A stretch of 64,000 nucleotides of DNA from Plasmodium brasilianum. Taxonomy: Eukaryota; Apicomplexa; Aconoidasida; Haemosporida; Plasmodiidae. Location of the stretch: assembly GCF_023973825.1 (NCBI RefSeq), contig NC_090119.1:415001-479000 (forward strand). Reading direction: 5' to 3'. The notes under the pieces are model-generated. The model did no database searches, was not told where the DNA came from, and saw only the letters and a program-made list of their open reading frames with translations. Position 1 is the first letter of the stretch, and the number at the start of each line of letters is the position of its first letter. Below are positions 1 to 12,672 of this stretch, piece by piece. The position numbers and the translations under genes were made by a program.

Positions 1-821
1 TTAATTTTTTTAATTTTTTTTTTAAACAATGAAAAAAAAGGTGAAAACTAACCAGTGCGTGTACGCAAAACATTTGACAGTTATATATTTATTTTTATTA
101 TACAATAAAATATTTTCGAATGATTAACTTGAAGTAGCAAAAATTAAATTTTCCAAAAAAAAAAAAAAAAGAAAAAGAAATGAAACAAGATAAGATAAGA
201 TAAGATAAGAAGATAAGGGAAGGGAAAAAAGCTTGAACAGCTATACTTGGACTTACATTTTTTATCTGGGTCTATAACATTGGTCAATTGCTTCCCCCTC
301 TTAGCAAAACATAAGTGTACATAAGTTAGATTATTAATTTATGTGTGTGTTTATATATATATATATATAATTTATATTTATGTGTATTTATTATTACTCA
401 AGTTGCAATTTCTTTTTGTTCTGAACGCGTTCATACAAAAAAGGGAAAAAAAAAAAAAAAAAACTATAAGCTTCTAATTTGGCTGTAAGAGAACTGAATT
501 TCCTCTTTTATACCTGTGTGCACATATATTATTTATTTTTTTATTTTATTTTTTTTTTTTTGCTAATTGAAAATGCATGTGTAAAACAGCGATTTTTTTA
601 AGAAAATTTTTTTATGAATATCTGGTTGTTCTATATTTTAAAATAACAAAAAGATTATACATAAAAAAAGTATGACCTTTCAGGATTTCCAGCTATAAAG
701 TGAGATGAGAAACTTCCAAAAGTACACATAACACAACATTCAGGAATAAAAAGAGTAAAAAAGGAAAAAGGGAAACATCAATTTAGCGATAGAGTAATAT
801 ACTGCTACAATAATTAATTGC

Positions 822-1004
822 AAAACTGAATAACTGCAAAACTGAATAACTGCAAAACTGACTAACTGCAAAACTGACTAACTGCAAAACTGACTAACTG
901 CAAAACTGAATAACTGCAAAACTGAATAACTGCAAAACTGAATAACTGCAAAACTGAATAACTGCTAAACTGAATAACTGCTAAACTGAATAACTGCTAA
1001 AATA
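822..1004. repeat. 16-bp minisatellite (gcaaaactgaataact)n
   Basis: About 11-12 head-to-tail copies of a 16-bp unit. Variants carry gact instead of gaat in the middle copies and gctaaa instead of gcaaaa in the last three. The variants are grouped, as expected from slippage or unequal exchange. The unit length is not a multiple of three, so it is not coding. Confidence 0.9.
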
Positions 1005-1287
1005 GGAACAGCCAGTTCACTAACGCCAGTAGATTAAAACTAAAATTAAAAAATTTTCTTCCTAACAATTCAGAGAAAAAATAAAATAGGAACACTGTTA
1101 TATATTTAATACGTGAACAATATAAAAATTAGGCAAAAGTTAAGAAAAAAAAAAAAAAATATAAGTACATATACTTGCAGATGCGCATGTGTATATATAT
1201 TTATACATATGCTACGCATGGGTTATCTAGTTGTATGTTTTTTTAAATGCAGAAATGGAGAAGAACTGAACGAAGCATATAAAACAT

Positions 1288-1400
1288 GTTATATTAAAAT
1301 ATTATATTAAAATGATATATTAAAATATTATATTAAAATGATATATTAAAATATTAAATTAAAATGATATATTAAAATATTAAATTAAAATGATACATAA
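1288..1400. repeat. 26-bp AT-rich tandem repeat
   Basis: Around four imperfect copies of a unit alternating atgatatatt and aaaatattaaatt. It ends only about 12 bases before the myosin B start codon, so it would lie in the 5' UTR. Confidence 0.75.
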
Positions 1401-1411
1401 AAATCGTAGTC

Positions 1412-3011
1412 ATGAATAAAGCTAGTGAACTGAACAATTACTTCCGGATTAACAGTGAATTTGTAAAAAAAGATGAAAGTGATGTTGAAAAGTTTTATGT
1501 GTGGACACACAAAAGCCCAAATATTAATCTTTATCCCGATATCATTTTTTTTAAATGTCTAGTTACCAGTATTGAAGGAGAAAATTACAAGCTGAAAGAA
1601 ATTTTACCCGAAACTAACAGCGAATATATAGTTAAAAAAGAGCACTTATTTAATTGTAATAAAATGGTAAATATAAATAGTCATAGATTAAACGATATGG
1701 TTCATCAGAATTCTGCAGAAGTTTTAAATACGTTAGCTTTAAGATATGAAAAGAATTATATATATACAATAGCTGAACCAATGTTAATATCTATAAATCC
1801 GTATCAACTTATAGATGTCAATATGAATGATTATAAAACGATGAACACTCATGAGTTACCACCACATGTCTATACTTATGCAAAAGATGCAATGCTAGAT
1901 TTTATAAACACGAAAAATAGTCAATCCATTATTATTAGTGGAGAAAGTGGTTCAGGAAAAACCGAAGCTTCAAAACTTGTTATCAAATTTTATTTGTCGG
2001 GAGTTAAGGAAAATAATGATATATCGAAAACACTGTGGGACTCGAATTTTATACTGGAGGTACGGCATATACTACAGGGGGTAGGGGAGGGGAACAGAAA
2101 AAAAAAGAAAAATGAAAAATAAAAAATAAAATAAAAATGAAAATGAAAATGAAAAACGTAAAATAACAAAAAAGGAAAAATAAAAAATAAAATAAAAATA
2201 AAATGAAAAATGAAAAATGAAAAAGGAGGAAATGCTAATTCGTTTCCCATGTTTTACTCCCAATTAATATAAATCAAAATGGTTACATCATCATTGCTTA
2301 TACCCATACATACCCTTGTACACTTATGTGTATATGTACCTTTTTACACCGTTGCGTGCCTATTATGGCAAACACGTGCATTCTTGACGTCGAATGCTTT
2401 GTCCTAGCTATATATAATATTGCTTGATGCTCCTCTTTTTCTTATTGTAATTTATTCAGGCTTTTGGAAATGCAAAAACAATAAAAAATAATAACTCAAG
2501 TAGGTATGGAAAGTATATCAAAATACAGTTAGACGAAAATCAAAACATAGTTTCTTCTTGCATTGAAATATTTCTACTGGAAAAAATAAGAGTTGTATCA
2601 CAGGTATAAAATGGTTTAAAGTGTGTCTTATATTTCCAAGATCAAACAGAATCGGGGTGTAGTACTATTCAGACGGGCGATGCCTTTTCTTCGTCTCTCG
2701 TTTGTCTGCATTTTAGTCCTCTTCCCATTTACATAAATATTGTTATAGATATAGATACTAACATGCATATTGATATGCATGTACGTATACATACACATAT
2801 GCGTGCACATAATCGTCTTTTTCTTCCCTTTTTTTTTATTTCCTGAAAATACGAACAACAGGAAAATGAGGAAAGGAGCTACCACATTTTTTATGAAATT
2901 CTTAGGGGAATGAGTGAAGAGATGAAAAATAAGTACAATATAAAATCAGAAGATGAATATAAGTACATATCCAATAAGTCTATAACAATTCAAGGTTATT
3001 AATCGCAAAAA

Positions 3012-3051
<40 letters not shown>

Positions 3052-6000
3052 TGTTATTCTGTTTGGGTTCTACTACTATCTAAAAAGGACTTCACTGTTC
3101 TTCGCTTGTAGGATTCGCGATCCATTATAACTACTGCATAACTATCATATTAACAACTGCGTAAATATCTCAATACTGCCGTATCATTTTTCTTCCTTTT
3201 TTCAGAAATTGACGATGTTAAAGATTTTGAAAAGTTAATGAACTCCTTCGATAAAATGAATATGTCTGATATACGAGACGATCTTTTTCTTGTTTTATCA
3301 GGTAAATACAGATTATTAGTGTTCATATGTTATAATGCAATTTGAATAAAGGTTGTTATATATTGGAAGTTAGTTTTACGCCAATACGTGTAACGCCGCT
3401 TAACTTGTTGCTTAACTTGTTGCTTAACTTGTTGCTTAACTTGTTGCTTAACTTGTTGCTTAACTTGCCGCGTAACTTGCGCTCATCTTGCCTCTATCCA
3501 GTGTTCTCTTTGTCTATCTCCCTTTTTAGGTTTATTGCTGCTAGGAAATATAGCCTTTGACGAAATAGAGAAAGGAGGGAAAAGTAACTGCAGCGAATTA
3601 AATGATGCAAACTTAAAAATTGTTAATGAGACAAGTAATTTGTTAGGTATAGAATACGAAAATTTAAGAAATGGTTTACTATTTAGTGAAAAAAATATAG
3701 CAAATCAGAGAATTGAAATCCCGTTGTCTGTAGAAGAATCTTTGTCCATTTGTCGATCCATTTCAAAAGATATATATAATAAAATTTTTGAGTTTATTAC
3801 AAAAAAAATAAATGTATTTTTAAGTAATAATAAAGAATTAGAAAGTTTTATAGGTATTTTAGATATATTTGGATTTGAAATTTTCCTTAAAAACTCCTTA
3901 GAACAATTGTTAATCAATATAGCAAATGAAGAGATACATAATATATATTTGTTCGTAGTTTATGAAAAGGAATCAAAATTGTATAAAGAAGAAGGTATTG
4001 CATCTGACTCTGTGAAATATACCACTAACGAGAGCATTATAGACTTACTACGGGGAAAAACGTCCATAATTTCTATTTTGGAGGATGCCTGTCTAGCCCC
4101 TGGAAAGAAGGATGAGGTAGCAAAAAAGAGTACTCTTAAAGAATTCACACGACTCATGCTAGAAAACCACATTAGCACGTGGGCTCTCTTATAGCTTGCG
4201 TAATGTACAAACGTATATTCGCTTATATACCATCATGCACATACGTATCTTCACGAACACATAATATGTGTCTGTCCCCTTGCTCATACGTGTACACGCC
4301 TTTCTTCTTTATTCTATCAGTCCATCGTAGGTATGTATACGAATAAATTCTCTAAGCACACACATTATTCTATTTACAAACGGGATGCAAATAACAGCTT
4401 TATGATTAAGCACACAGTCAGTGATGTTACTTACAGTATTTCTAATTTTATATCAAAAAATAAAGACATCCTATCTCCCAATATTTTGGGTTTATTAAAG
4501 GTTAGAATTTTAAACAAGAACAAAAAATTGGATTGGGGTGGTTATAGGAAAATTAGATCCTCAACCTACTCGGCATATATGTCCAACGAACGCAAGATAC
4601 ATGCATGCACGCATATACATACATATACATATACATACATATACATACATACATATACATACATATACATATACATACATACATATACATACATACATAT
4701 ACATACATACATATACATACATATACATACATACATATACATACATATACATACATACATATACATATAGATACATATACATACGTACATATACATACAT
4801 ACATATACATATACATACATACATATACGTACATACATACATACATACGCATATATATGCACCCATGTTCAGGTGTCGAAAAACGGTTTACTTAAAAGCA
4901 TATATGGAGATATAGAAATATCAGAATCCTTAGGTCGAAAAAATCTGATCTCATATAAATATTTGGAGAATCTAAAAAAGATATGTTCATATTTGAAGAG
5001 TACAAATATATATTTCATAAAATGTATCAAGCCAAATGAAACTAAAGAGAAGAATAATTTTAATCAAAAGAAAGTTTTCCCTCAGTTGTTTTCATTATCT
5101 ATTGTTGAAACATTAAACATAAAATTTTTTTTTCAATATAAATATACATTTGCTTCGTTCTTGAGCTACTTCCAGTACTTAGATCTTGCCATTTCGAATG
5201 ATAGTAATTTAGATGATAAGACAAAAGTAACTATGATTCTCGAAAAAAATTTTAACAGGGATTCGTACAAGGTGAGATGTAGATACATGATGTGGAGGCA
5301 AATCGCGCACATTGCAAAGGACTGGGGAAAAAAAAAAAATTTAAAAAAATAAAAAAAAAATTTACGAATTAATTTTTTTTTTTTTAATTTCAAAATTGTA
5401 AACGTTTTTGTGTTTTCCTATGATGAGTTACATGAATTTATAGTCTGATGGTTCATTGCCAGATAGTAACGTCATTACATTACGATTAAGCGATTGTCCA
5501 TTATGTGTATTTATTTTTATTTTATTATTTTTTTTTTTTTGTAGCATTTCTACGAAAATTCTGTGCGAAATTTGTGTTGCATTATTTGCTATGCTTTATG
5601 TGAGGGGCTAGTCTTTAATATGCACATGAGTATGCATATGAACATATTTGTACATTTATGTCTATGTATAATGTACACAAGTATAAGCACATACATACAT
5701 AAGCACACTTGCAATGCGCGCGATTTGCAAAAAGATGTAGTTATATTATTTCAAATGGATAATTTTAACGAGGGCTTTTCCTATATAAGCTACTGATAAA
5801 GGTTGTATATATCAGATATCTTTTTCCCTTTTTTTTTTTTAGGTGGGCAAAACGATGGCATTTTTGAAAAAGGATGTTGTTCGTGGGATGAGAGAAATAA
5901 TTAACGAAAATTTAAAAGGCTATAAAAATGTATGCACCATAACAAGTGCATTGATAACAAGAATTAAAAAGAAAAAGAACGTCGAACTGAATATAAAAAA

Positions 6001-6058
6001 TTTAGAGTTAACTCAGGCGTACTTGAGGAAGTACAAATACGTGAAAGAAATTAAATAA
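1412..6058 (+). CDS. MyoB: Myosin B, eight-exon unconventional class XIV motor
   Basis: Actin-based motor of the apicomplexan class XIV type. Likely exons are 1412-2059, 2460-2603, 2862-2994, 3206-3301, 3530-about 4178, 4321-4500, 4873-5271 and 5843-6058, giving roughly 820 residues, close to P. falciparum MyoB (about 800 from memory). Visible motor motifs are the P-loop GESGSGKT (residues 177-184), switch [11 protein letters not shown] in exon 2, switch II LDIFGFE in exon 5, and FIKCIKPNE in exon 7. The tail after the converter ([10 protein letters not shown]) is short and basic with no coiled coil, as in class XIV myosins, whose neck binds a dedicated light chain. All borders are GT..AG with matching phase except exon 5/6. 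There the canonical GT after codon HIS-T gives the wrong phase for TCCATC at 4321, and the in-phase donor at 4117 would drop about 20 plausible residues. The neighbours support MyoB by synteny with P. falciparum chromosome 5. Confidence 0.88.
3399..3480. repeat. 12-bp minisatellite (cttaacttgttg)n in myosin intron 4
   Basis: Five near-perfect copies followed by two diverged ones (cttaacttgccg, cgtaacttgcgc). It lies inside the intron between the exons ending at 3301 and starting at 3530. Confidence 0.9.
4606..4858. repeat. (TACATA)/(TACA)n microsatellite in myosin intron 6
   Basis: About 250 bases of tacata and taca units fill most of the intron 4501-4872. The tract is open in several frames on both strands only because it lacks stop-forming combinations. 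Confidence 0.92.
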
Positions 6059-6103
6059 GTTTCTTTGATTTTTGGTTGTTCCTGCACTTTTTCTTATACA
6101 CCC

Positions 6104-6245
6104 ATGTATGTGTGTATATGTAGGTGTGTATATGTATGTGTGTATATGTATGTGTGTATATGTAGGTGTGTATATGTAGGTGTGTATATGTAGGTGTGTA
6201 TATGTATGTGTGTATATGTATGTGCGTATATGTATGTGTGTACAT
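6104..6245. repeat. 14-bp tandem repeat (gtgtatatgtatgt)n
   Basis: About ten copies of a gtgtatatgtatgt/gtgtatatgtaggt unit begin 45 bases after the myosin B stop codon, so they are likely transcribed in its 3' UTR. Confidence 0.88.
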
Positions 6246-6627
6246 ATATGGATGTTCGAGGTCGAGTACATTTTAGCCGACTGGCCGAACAAAAGTGCGA
6301 CTTTTTTCGTATTCTCCTTCAAATTACGCCAATAAACAATACGCTCTTTTTTATATTAATGCCTGCTATATATATCATGTGTTATGTTTATTCTTTTTTC
6401 CATTTTTATATTTTTAGTAAACGCTTATTACATTATTACTTCTTTATTTTGTTTTTTCTTGTTTTTAAAAAAAAAAATTAATTAATGTAACTGCCCATAT
6501 CAGGGGTTAAGTTGTATCCTTTTAAAAAATAAATCTCGTTTAATCATTCCCTTTTGCTCTTTTATTTTTTTTTTTTTCTTTCATCAAGTTTTTTGAAATA
6601 GCAAATAGAGTATGTTTGCAATTATTG

Positions 6628-6830
6628 CATACGTATGTACGTATGTAGTATGTACGTATGTAGTATGCACGTATGTAGTATGTACGTATGTAGTATGCAC
6701 GTATGTAGTATGTATGTATGTAGTATGTACGTATGTAGTATGCACGTATGTAGTATGCACGTATGTAATATGCACGTATGTAGTATGTACGTATGTAGTA
6801 TGCACGTATGTAGTATGTACGTATGTATGA
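6628..6830. repeat. 15-bp tandem repeat (cgtatgtagtatgca)n
   Basis: About 13 copies alternating tatgtac and tatgcac endings. The unit is a multiple of three and lacks stops in several frames, so long spurious ORFs appear on both strands. Confidence 0.92.
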
Positions 6831-7929
6831 ATATATACATGCATGTGGTCATCCCTGAATTGTTGTGTGTCTTTTTTTTTCCACTCCATTTGTGCGTTTA
6901 ATAAATATAAAATATGATTAACTACTCTTTATGGCTACCCATTTTTTGTAATAATTTTTCATCATTCTTTTTATACTTTACACTTTTTGATGAACATGTG
7001 CATAATTGCAAATATTTTAAAAGGAAATGAAAGAACCAAACGTCTTTGCGTTTTTATGCCTTTTGAGGAAGGTACTGTAGTGAGAGAATAATTCCTTTTT
7101 TGGTGGATGAACTGATCATTCATAATTCCAAATTAAGAAATGCTCTTTTGAAAATATTTATATCACATATGTAATGCGTCAATTTTTCTGTTCTGTTTTT
7201 ATTAAGTATGGGCATGAGGAAGAAAAACTATCCATTACATATGCGAGTATATACTATATATGTGCATATTTGTTTATATGTATAAATGTATATTTGTTTA
7301 TATGTATATTTATATATATATATATATATATATTTGTATATACGTGTGCAAATGTATGAAGAACTTTTCTTAACAGGCAAGGAGGCCTCTATTTTTCACG
7401 TAAACTTTTGCACATAAATTATGCCTAAAAAATAAGGGGTATTTAGCACTATAACCACTTCAAAGTGCAACGATTTATCTTAGTTGAAATTTACTATATA
7501 GGGAATGGGCAGACTTAAATCAATATAGTATAAGACGAAACACTCATGTTATTTAAACAGTGCGTTTATGGATTCATTATTTACTTTTTTTTCCTTAAAA
7601 CATGAATATAAGGAAAAGGTATAAATTGAGAGAGTGGAACTTGAAAAAGCCGAAATTGATAAGGTAGAAATTGATAAAGTGGAACTTGATAAGGTCGAAA
7701 TTAACGGCGTCCAAATTAATAGTGTCCAAATTAAATATAATATTGCTCTTATTATCATTTATGTAATAAAATTATGAGAAGTTTTTTCTTTTTTTTTGCC
7801 TTCCTCCACCATATAAGTTATTGTCTTATTTCCAGTTTCGAAATTTTTTAAACAATTTTTATACAATTGTTGATAAGAACCCACGGAGATGCGATGATGT
7901 GCATACGGTACACGTATAAACAAATATAT

Positions 7930-8122
7930 ACATACGTACATGCATACATACGTACATGCATACATACGTACATGCTACATACATACATACATACGTACAT
8001 GCATACATACATACATACATACATACATACATACATACATACATACGTACATACATACATACATACGTACATCGATACATACGTACATCGATACATACGT
8101 ACATACATACATACGTACATAT
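7930..8122. repeat. (CATA)/(CGTACATA)n microsatellite
   Basis: Nearly 200 bases of catacatacgta-type units with occasional cgtacatcgata variants. Non-coding. Confidence 0.92.
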
Positions 8123-8342
8123 ATGAATATTATTTATGACCATTTTACAGTTGAAATTTTTTTTTTTCCTCATCTAAATAGTTTTAACTTTATTTCCTTT
8201 TTAGCATAAAGAAAATGAAAAATTATTTTTTTTTTTTTTTGTTCATATGTTGTACAATTACTACACTAGTTAGCTTTTTTAAATATGAATAAACTGTGAA
8301 TGATTCATTAAAAAAAAAAAAAAAAAGAAAGAAAAAAAGAAA

Positions 8343-8490
8343 AAAAGAAATAAAATGAGTTAAAATAAAATGAGTTGAAATAAAATGAGTTGAAATAAAA
8401 TGAATTAAAATAAAATAAATTAAAATAAAATGAATTAAAATAAAATGAAATAAAATAAAATGAAATAAAATAAAACGAAATAAAATAAAA
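8343..8490. repeat. A-rich tandem repeat (aaaatgagttgaaata)n
   Basis: About nine imperfect copies of a 16-17 bp aaaatgaattaaaata-type unit follow a poly(A) run. Low complexity, non-coding. Confidence 0.85.
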
Positions 8491-8756
8491 ATCAAGTGTT
8501 GCATAATACAAATAATGTTTGAAAAGATTATAAATAGGAAGAGCGCTATGACTTGCATATGTATATTAGCAGTATAGAAGTAGAGCTGTTAATTATTGGG
8601 GAGTACTTGTTTTATTAATTTTGTTGAACATAGTTAACATTACAGTTTTGTTTATCATATTTTTTGCTGGCTGTCAGGGTAACTCTTCCCCCTTTAGCAG
8701 AAGGGGAAATATTACACACTTAGAAAGCATCGCGTACATGTATTAGTAGTACGTGA

Positions 8757-8885
8757 GCGCATTGGTATAACGCATACGTACGCAGGCATAACACGCACGT
8801 ACGCAGGCATAACACGCACGTACATAGGCATAACACGCACGTACATAGGCATAACACACGCGTACATAGGTATAACATATACGCA
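8757..8885. repeat. 21-bp minisatellite (cgcacgtacataggcataaca)n
   Basis: About five to six copies of a 21-bp unit that is distinctly less A/T-rich than its surroundings. It contains repeated acgcacgtac cores. Confidence 0.85.
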
Positions 8886-9167
8886 CATTACTAATACAAG
8901 CGTGAACTTCCAACATTTTGAGGAAAAATAGAAGAAAAGAGTCTTCTAAAACGAAACTTTGCTTCTTCAAAATTGTGACAAGAGTAGTACAAAAAATTAA
9001 GTGCTTTAAGTAATGTTAATTAGTTTTATGAGTAAGTTTTTTCTTTTTCTTTTTTTTTTTTTTTAAATGCATATGGATATGATACAAATGTTAAGAATGT
9101 GTCAAGTTATTGAAATGATGAAATGTTTGAGAAGTTGAAAAGTTTGAAACATAGTGAGTACGCCAAA

Positions 9168-9262
9168 CGTGTCGAGAACTTCAAACGTGTTGAGAACTTC
9201 AAACGTGTAGAGAACTTCAAACGTGTAGAGAACTTCAAACGTGTAGAGAACTTTAAACTTGT
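9168..9262. repeat. 18-bp minisatellite (gtagagaacttcaaac)n upstream of SCY1
   Basis: Five to six copies of an 18-bp unit (gtagagaacttcaaacgt) end about 130 bases before the chosen SCY1 start. It is open in frame (KRVENF repeats), but nothing suggests translation; it is more likely 5' UTR or promoter DNA. Confidence 0.85.
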
Positions 9263-9391
9263 TGAGAGCTGCAAACGTGCCAAAGGACGAAGCACACTGA
9301 TCTCTGCTGCTTATTGAACCCCGCTGCGCACACTGCAAACGCTGGAAGAAGGGAACACATTACTGCTATATATATTTTGTTGAAAAGAACC

Positions 9392-12044
9392 ATGCTGCAG
9401 TACTTTGTTAATAAACTGTTCGGTGATCTGCCATCAAATTTTAGCTTCGTAATAGGGAAAAAATTATCTTATGAAAGGAAAACAGGGTATTTCGAAATAT
9501 ATGATGGTGTTAGTAAAAATAATGAAGACGTATGTATTTTTATATATGAAAAGAAAAGTAAAGAAGAAAATAGTAGTATTCGAAGATATACAAGTAACCA
9601 TTTTAAATATTGTAAAAAATTAATTCATCCAAATATTTTAAAAGTGTTGTATACACATGAAAGTGATAAGAGAATATATATAGTAACCGAGAAATGTATT
9701 CCTTTAATTTGTCAAAGAATAAAAAGTGATCCGATATGGGGATTATATGAAATTATTAGTGCAGTACATTTTATTAATATGTGTAATTATATTCATTGTT
9801 TAATAGGACCTTATTCCGTTTTTGTTAACTCAAGAGGTAGATGGAAATTATCATTATTTGATTGTGTACATGAGAGCAATGAAAATATACACAATATACT
9901 GAATGATGTAAGGTATCATTTATTTTATAATTCTGAATGTTCTTCAAATAGCATGAATCATATTCATTCAAGTGAATTAGATAGTTATGGGTTAGGTTTT
10001 TTGATGACTTGGTCATATAAAAATTATATTTCGTTAACAACTGTTTGCAGTAATTATCCCATTTCCGTCGAGGATGGGAAATACTATAATAGGAGTACGA
10101 TGAATGATTCGGATTCGTTTGTACCTGGCATTTCTACATGGGATAATGGTTTTTACAGCAACACTGTTTCTGCCACTTTAAGTGTAGATAACAATAATAG
10201 ACTCAGTAATGGTGATAAGAATACTAGTAATGGCGATGAGTGCATACCGAGGAGCCTTTACGGAATATACAACATGCTCAAGAAGGGAATATGTGCGGGG
10301 TACAGTATGAGAAGCAACAATCGCGTTGATCTTAGCGTTATACTAAATGATGATTGTTTGAAGAAAAATACTATCGTGAGTACCATGCTATTCTTAACCG
10401 AGTTACACATGAAATCTAAAAATGAAAAAACAAAATTTTTAGATGATCTTCTTACCAATTTGGATAATATTCCAACAGATGTAAAGGTTCAAATGATTTT
10501 GCCTGAACTTGTTCAGAATATTGAAATATCCGAAAATTGTGTGAAATGTTTGAAAATTATATTAATTATTTCAAAAGATATGACTAGAGAGAATTTTGAA
10601 AAATTAGTTTATCCAAACTTTTGTAAATATTTTTCACTGACTGATAGAAATGTAAGGTATGTATTATTAGAATGTTTTCATATGGTCGAGAATCATTTGA
10701 ATAGTAATAATATGAATGAAATTTGTACTGCTTATTTATATGGATTTTTAGATAACAACATTTCGATAAAAAACGAAACTATAAAGAACTTCATATATGT
10801 CTTTCCTAAATTGAAAAAGGGATTTAAATCATCATCTTTGAATGCTTTATTAGAAAATCTAAAGCAAAATGATTGTTGTATAAAAACAAACACAATTATA
10901 TGTATTGCTAAAATAGCAAAATATATATTAGCAGATAAGCAAAATATACTTGAAAATGTGTATCTAGTAGGTTTACACGATCCTTTTATTCAAACACGAG
11001 TAGCTACTATTCAATCCATTAAATTTACTTATGATCAGTTTAGTACTAAAAAATTTGTTTCTAATATATTACCTATGTTAATTAAATTACTCATTGATGA
11101 TGCAATGGAAATAAGGATTTGCGCATTTGAGGCATTAGACTATATTATAGTTCAACTCAAAAATCATTTGTTATTAGAGGGGAGTGGTGGTATCAATAAT
11201 AAAGGTACTACTAGCCATGATTATATAACTATTCACAATGATACAATAAGCCACAGTGATATAGCAACAGGTTCAATGAAAACATATAAATTCATGGACA
11301 AAATTAAAGACATAATTCAAAATAAAGATAAATTAAATGCGGATCCAGATGGACTTGCGGTTCAGGGAGAATGTTTTAATATGATCGGTTTAGCAGAAAA
11401 TGATATGGAGAATAACAAGTATAGAGCATTCCTAAATAGTACCGTTGATGAGTTATCACTAGGTAAAAAAGTCGATAAGTCATTACTAAATAGCAGTATT
11501 GATAAAGCATTCCTCAGCAATAGCATGAACAACCCACACTTGAACAACTGTGGGAAGATGTATAACAACGTGTACAATAGTAGTAGGAGTAATGATAAAA
11601 TGGGGAACAGTAAAAAGGAAAACACAAACCATGATGATAGTAGTGTTCACTTATCAGTGGATAATTACAGAGGAAATCAATCCACTTTTATTTTTTCGAA
11701 TAAAGAAATGGCATTATATAATAAACAAGAAAATAATTTTACTTTTGAGGAAAAAAATATTAGGAATAATTACAGTGATAGAGATATGAACATTTGGGAT
11801 GGAAAAAATGAATTTGACAATGAGCATAAGGAACACTATAATGATAATAATTACAATGTAGAAATTATGAACACGTCAGATCACAAGGGGAATGGAGGAG
11901 TCAACACTTTTAAAGGTAATTTTGAAAAGAGATCAACAGATAAAAAAAAAAAAAAAAATTGATTTAGATATCGATGATTTTTTTGATGAATTTGACCTAA
12001 AAAAAGAAAGCAGCAGTTCAAGGGTAAAACTAAGCTTGCTGTAG
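9392..12044 (+). CDS. SCY1-like pseudokinase with HEAT repeats; apparent poly(A) frameshift at the 3' end
   Basis: SCY1-family proteins are kinase-fold scaffolds involved in Golgi/COPI and clathrin trafficking. Residues about 1-270 resemble the kinase fold but lack catalytic residues: the HRD position reads like IHCLIGP (around 135) and the DFG position LSLFDCV (around 156). Residues about 340-600 are helical HEAT-like repeats (for example ILPELVQNI, NILPMLIKLLIDDAMEIR). The rest is Asn/Ser-rich. I chose the ATG at 9392 (MLQYFVNKLFGDLP); an upstream in-frame ATG at 9314 adds 26 non-conserved residues that overlap repeat-rich DNA. As given, the frame stops at 11962 directly after 17 A's. Sequence beyond it in the next frame, to a stop at 12042-12044, reads IDLDIDDFFDEFD and resembles an acidic conserved C-terminus. 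A one-base indel in the poly(A) run, from sequencing or real, is therefore likely. Synteny places it at the falciparum SCY1-like gene. Confidence 0.85.
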
Positions 12045-12360
12045 CAAATGGGAGAAGGCCATATTTTTGCGCGCTAATTTTGTCAAATCTTTTGTGTAAT
12101 TGCGCATTTATAAGGCATTAATGTGGCTATATTTACATTGAAATCCACCTGACCATTTAGGTGTTCCTTTCCTTTTTTTGAAGTTTTTTGTTAATATTAA
12201 ATTTTCTTTATTGAAAGAATTTTTTATGTTATTTTAATTTTAATTTTTATGTTCTTATTAGTTTTATTTGTATGAATTTCATTATATTATAAAGTACTAC
12301 ATTATATTATGTTACATTATGATATATACTATATTGCATCATTTTGCTCCTTTTTTTTTG

Positions 12361-12395
<35 letters not shown>

Positions 12396-12639
12396 TTTGT
12401 TCTAACCAACTTATGCATACAGAATGGAGTAAAATAACTTAACATGAATCACTGTATGATTTTTAAAAAAAAAGAAAGAAATTGGATACTCGTTCAGTTT
12501 TGCAAAACGTTTCATCTTTCGTTATGACCGATAAGTAATTAATTTTTACAAATTCCGTTTGGCTGTCTTTTCTACTATAAGCGCGAACACCCAGAAGAGG
12601 CCTATATATACATATATACACAATGCATTTATATATACA

Positions 12640-12672
<33 letters not shown>

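Larger units (their letters stand above)
1..1411. other. Intergenic region upstream of myosin B
   Basis: No credible coding sequence is visible. The stretch is A/T-rich with several poly(A) and poly(T) runs, a (TA)n tract near 350-370, a 16-bp minisatellite (about 822-1004) and a 26-bp AT repeat just before the myosin start. It probably carries the 5' UTR and promoter of the myosin gene, but no specific motif can be named. Confidence 0.6.
6059..9391. other. Intergenic region between myosin B and SCY1-like gene
   Basis: A 3.3-kb gap with no gene I can support. It is dominated by tandem repeats: a 14-bp tatg/tgtg repeat (6104-6245), a 15-bp repeat (6628-6830), TACA repeats (7930-8120), an A-rich 17-bp repeat (8345-8490), a 21-bp GC-richer repeat (8757-8885) and an 18-bp repeat (9168-9262). 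It must hold the myosin 3' UTR and the SCY1 promoter. Confidence 0.65.

Noticed and set aside
822..1004. Regular repeat resembling a CRISPR-type array
   Set aside because: Contiguous 16-bp units with no unique spacers, in a eukaryotic genome; a plain minisatellite.
5543..5796. Possible extra myosin exon starting [12 protein letters not shown] after a tttttgtag acceptor
   Set aside because: Exon 7 (ending DSYK) joins directly to [10 protein letters not shown] in phase and matches the usual myosin order; the stretch degenerates into Met/His repeats and stays in the intron.
6612..6901. Open frames on both strands over the 15-bp repeat
   Set aside because: A period divisible by three without stops keeps frames open; the same applies to 4538-4915, 7848-8209, 57425-57739 and 60353-60630.
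9314..9391. Upstream in-frame start for the SCY1-like gene
   Set aside because: The 26 extra residues are not like an SCY1 N-terminus, whereas MLQYFVNKLFGDLP at 9392 is a natural start for the fold.
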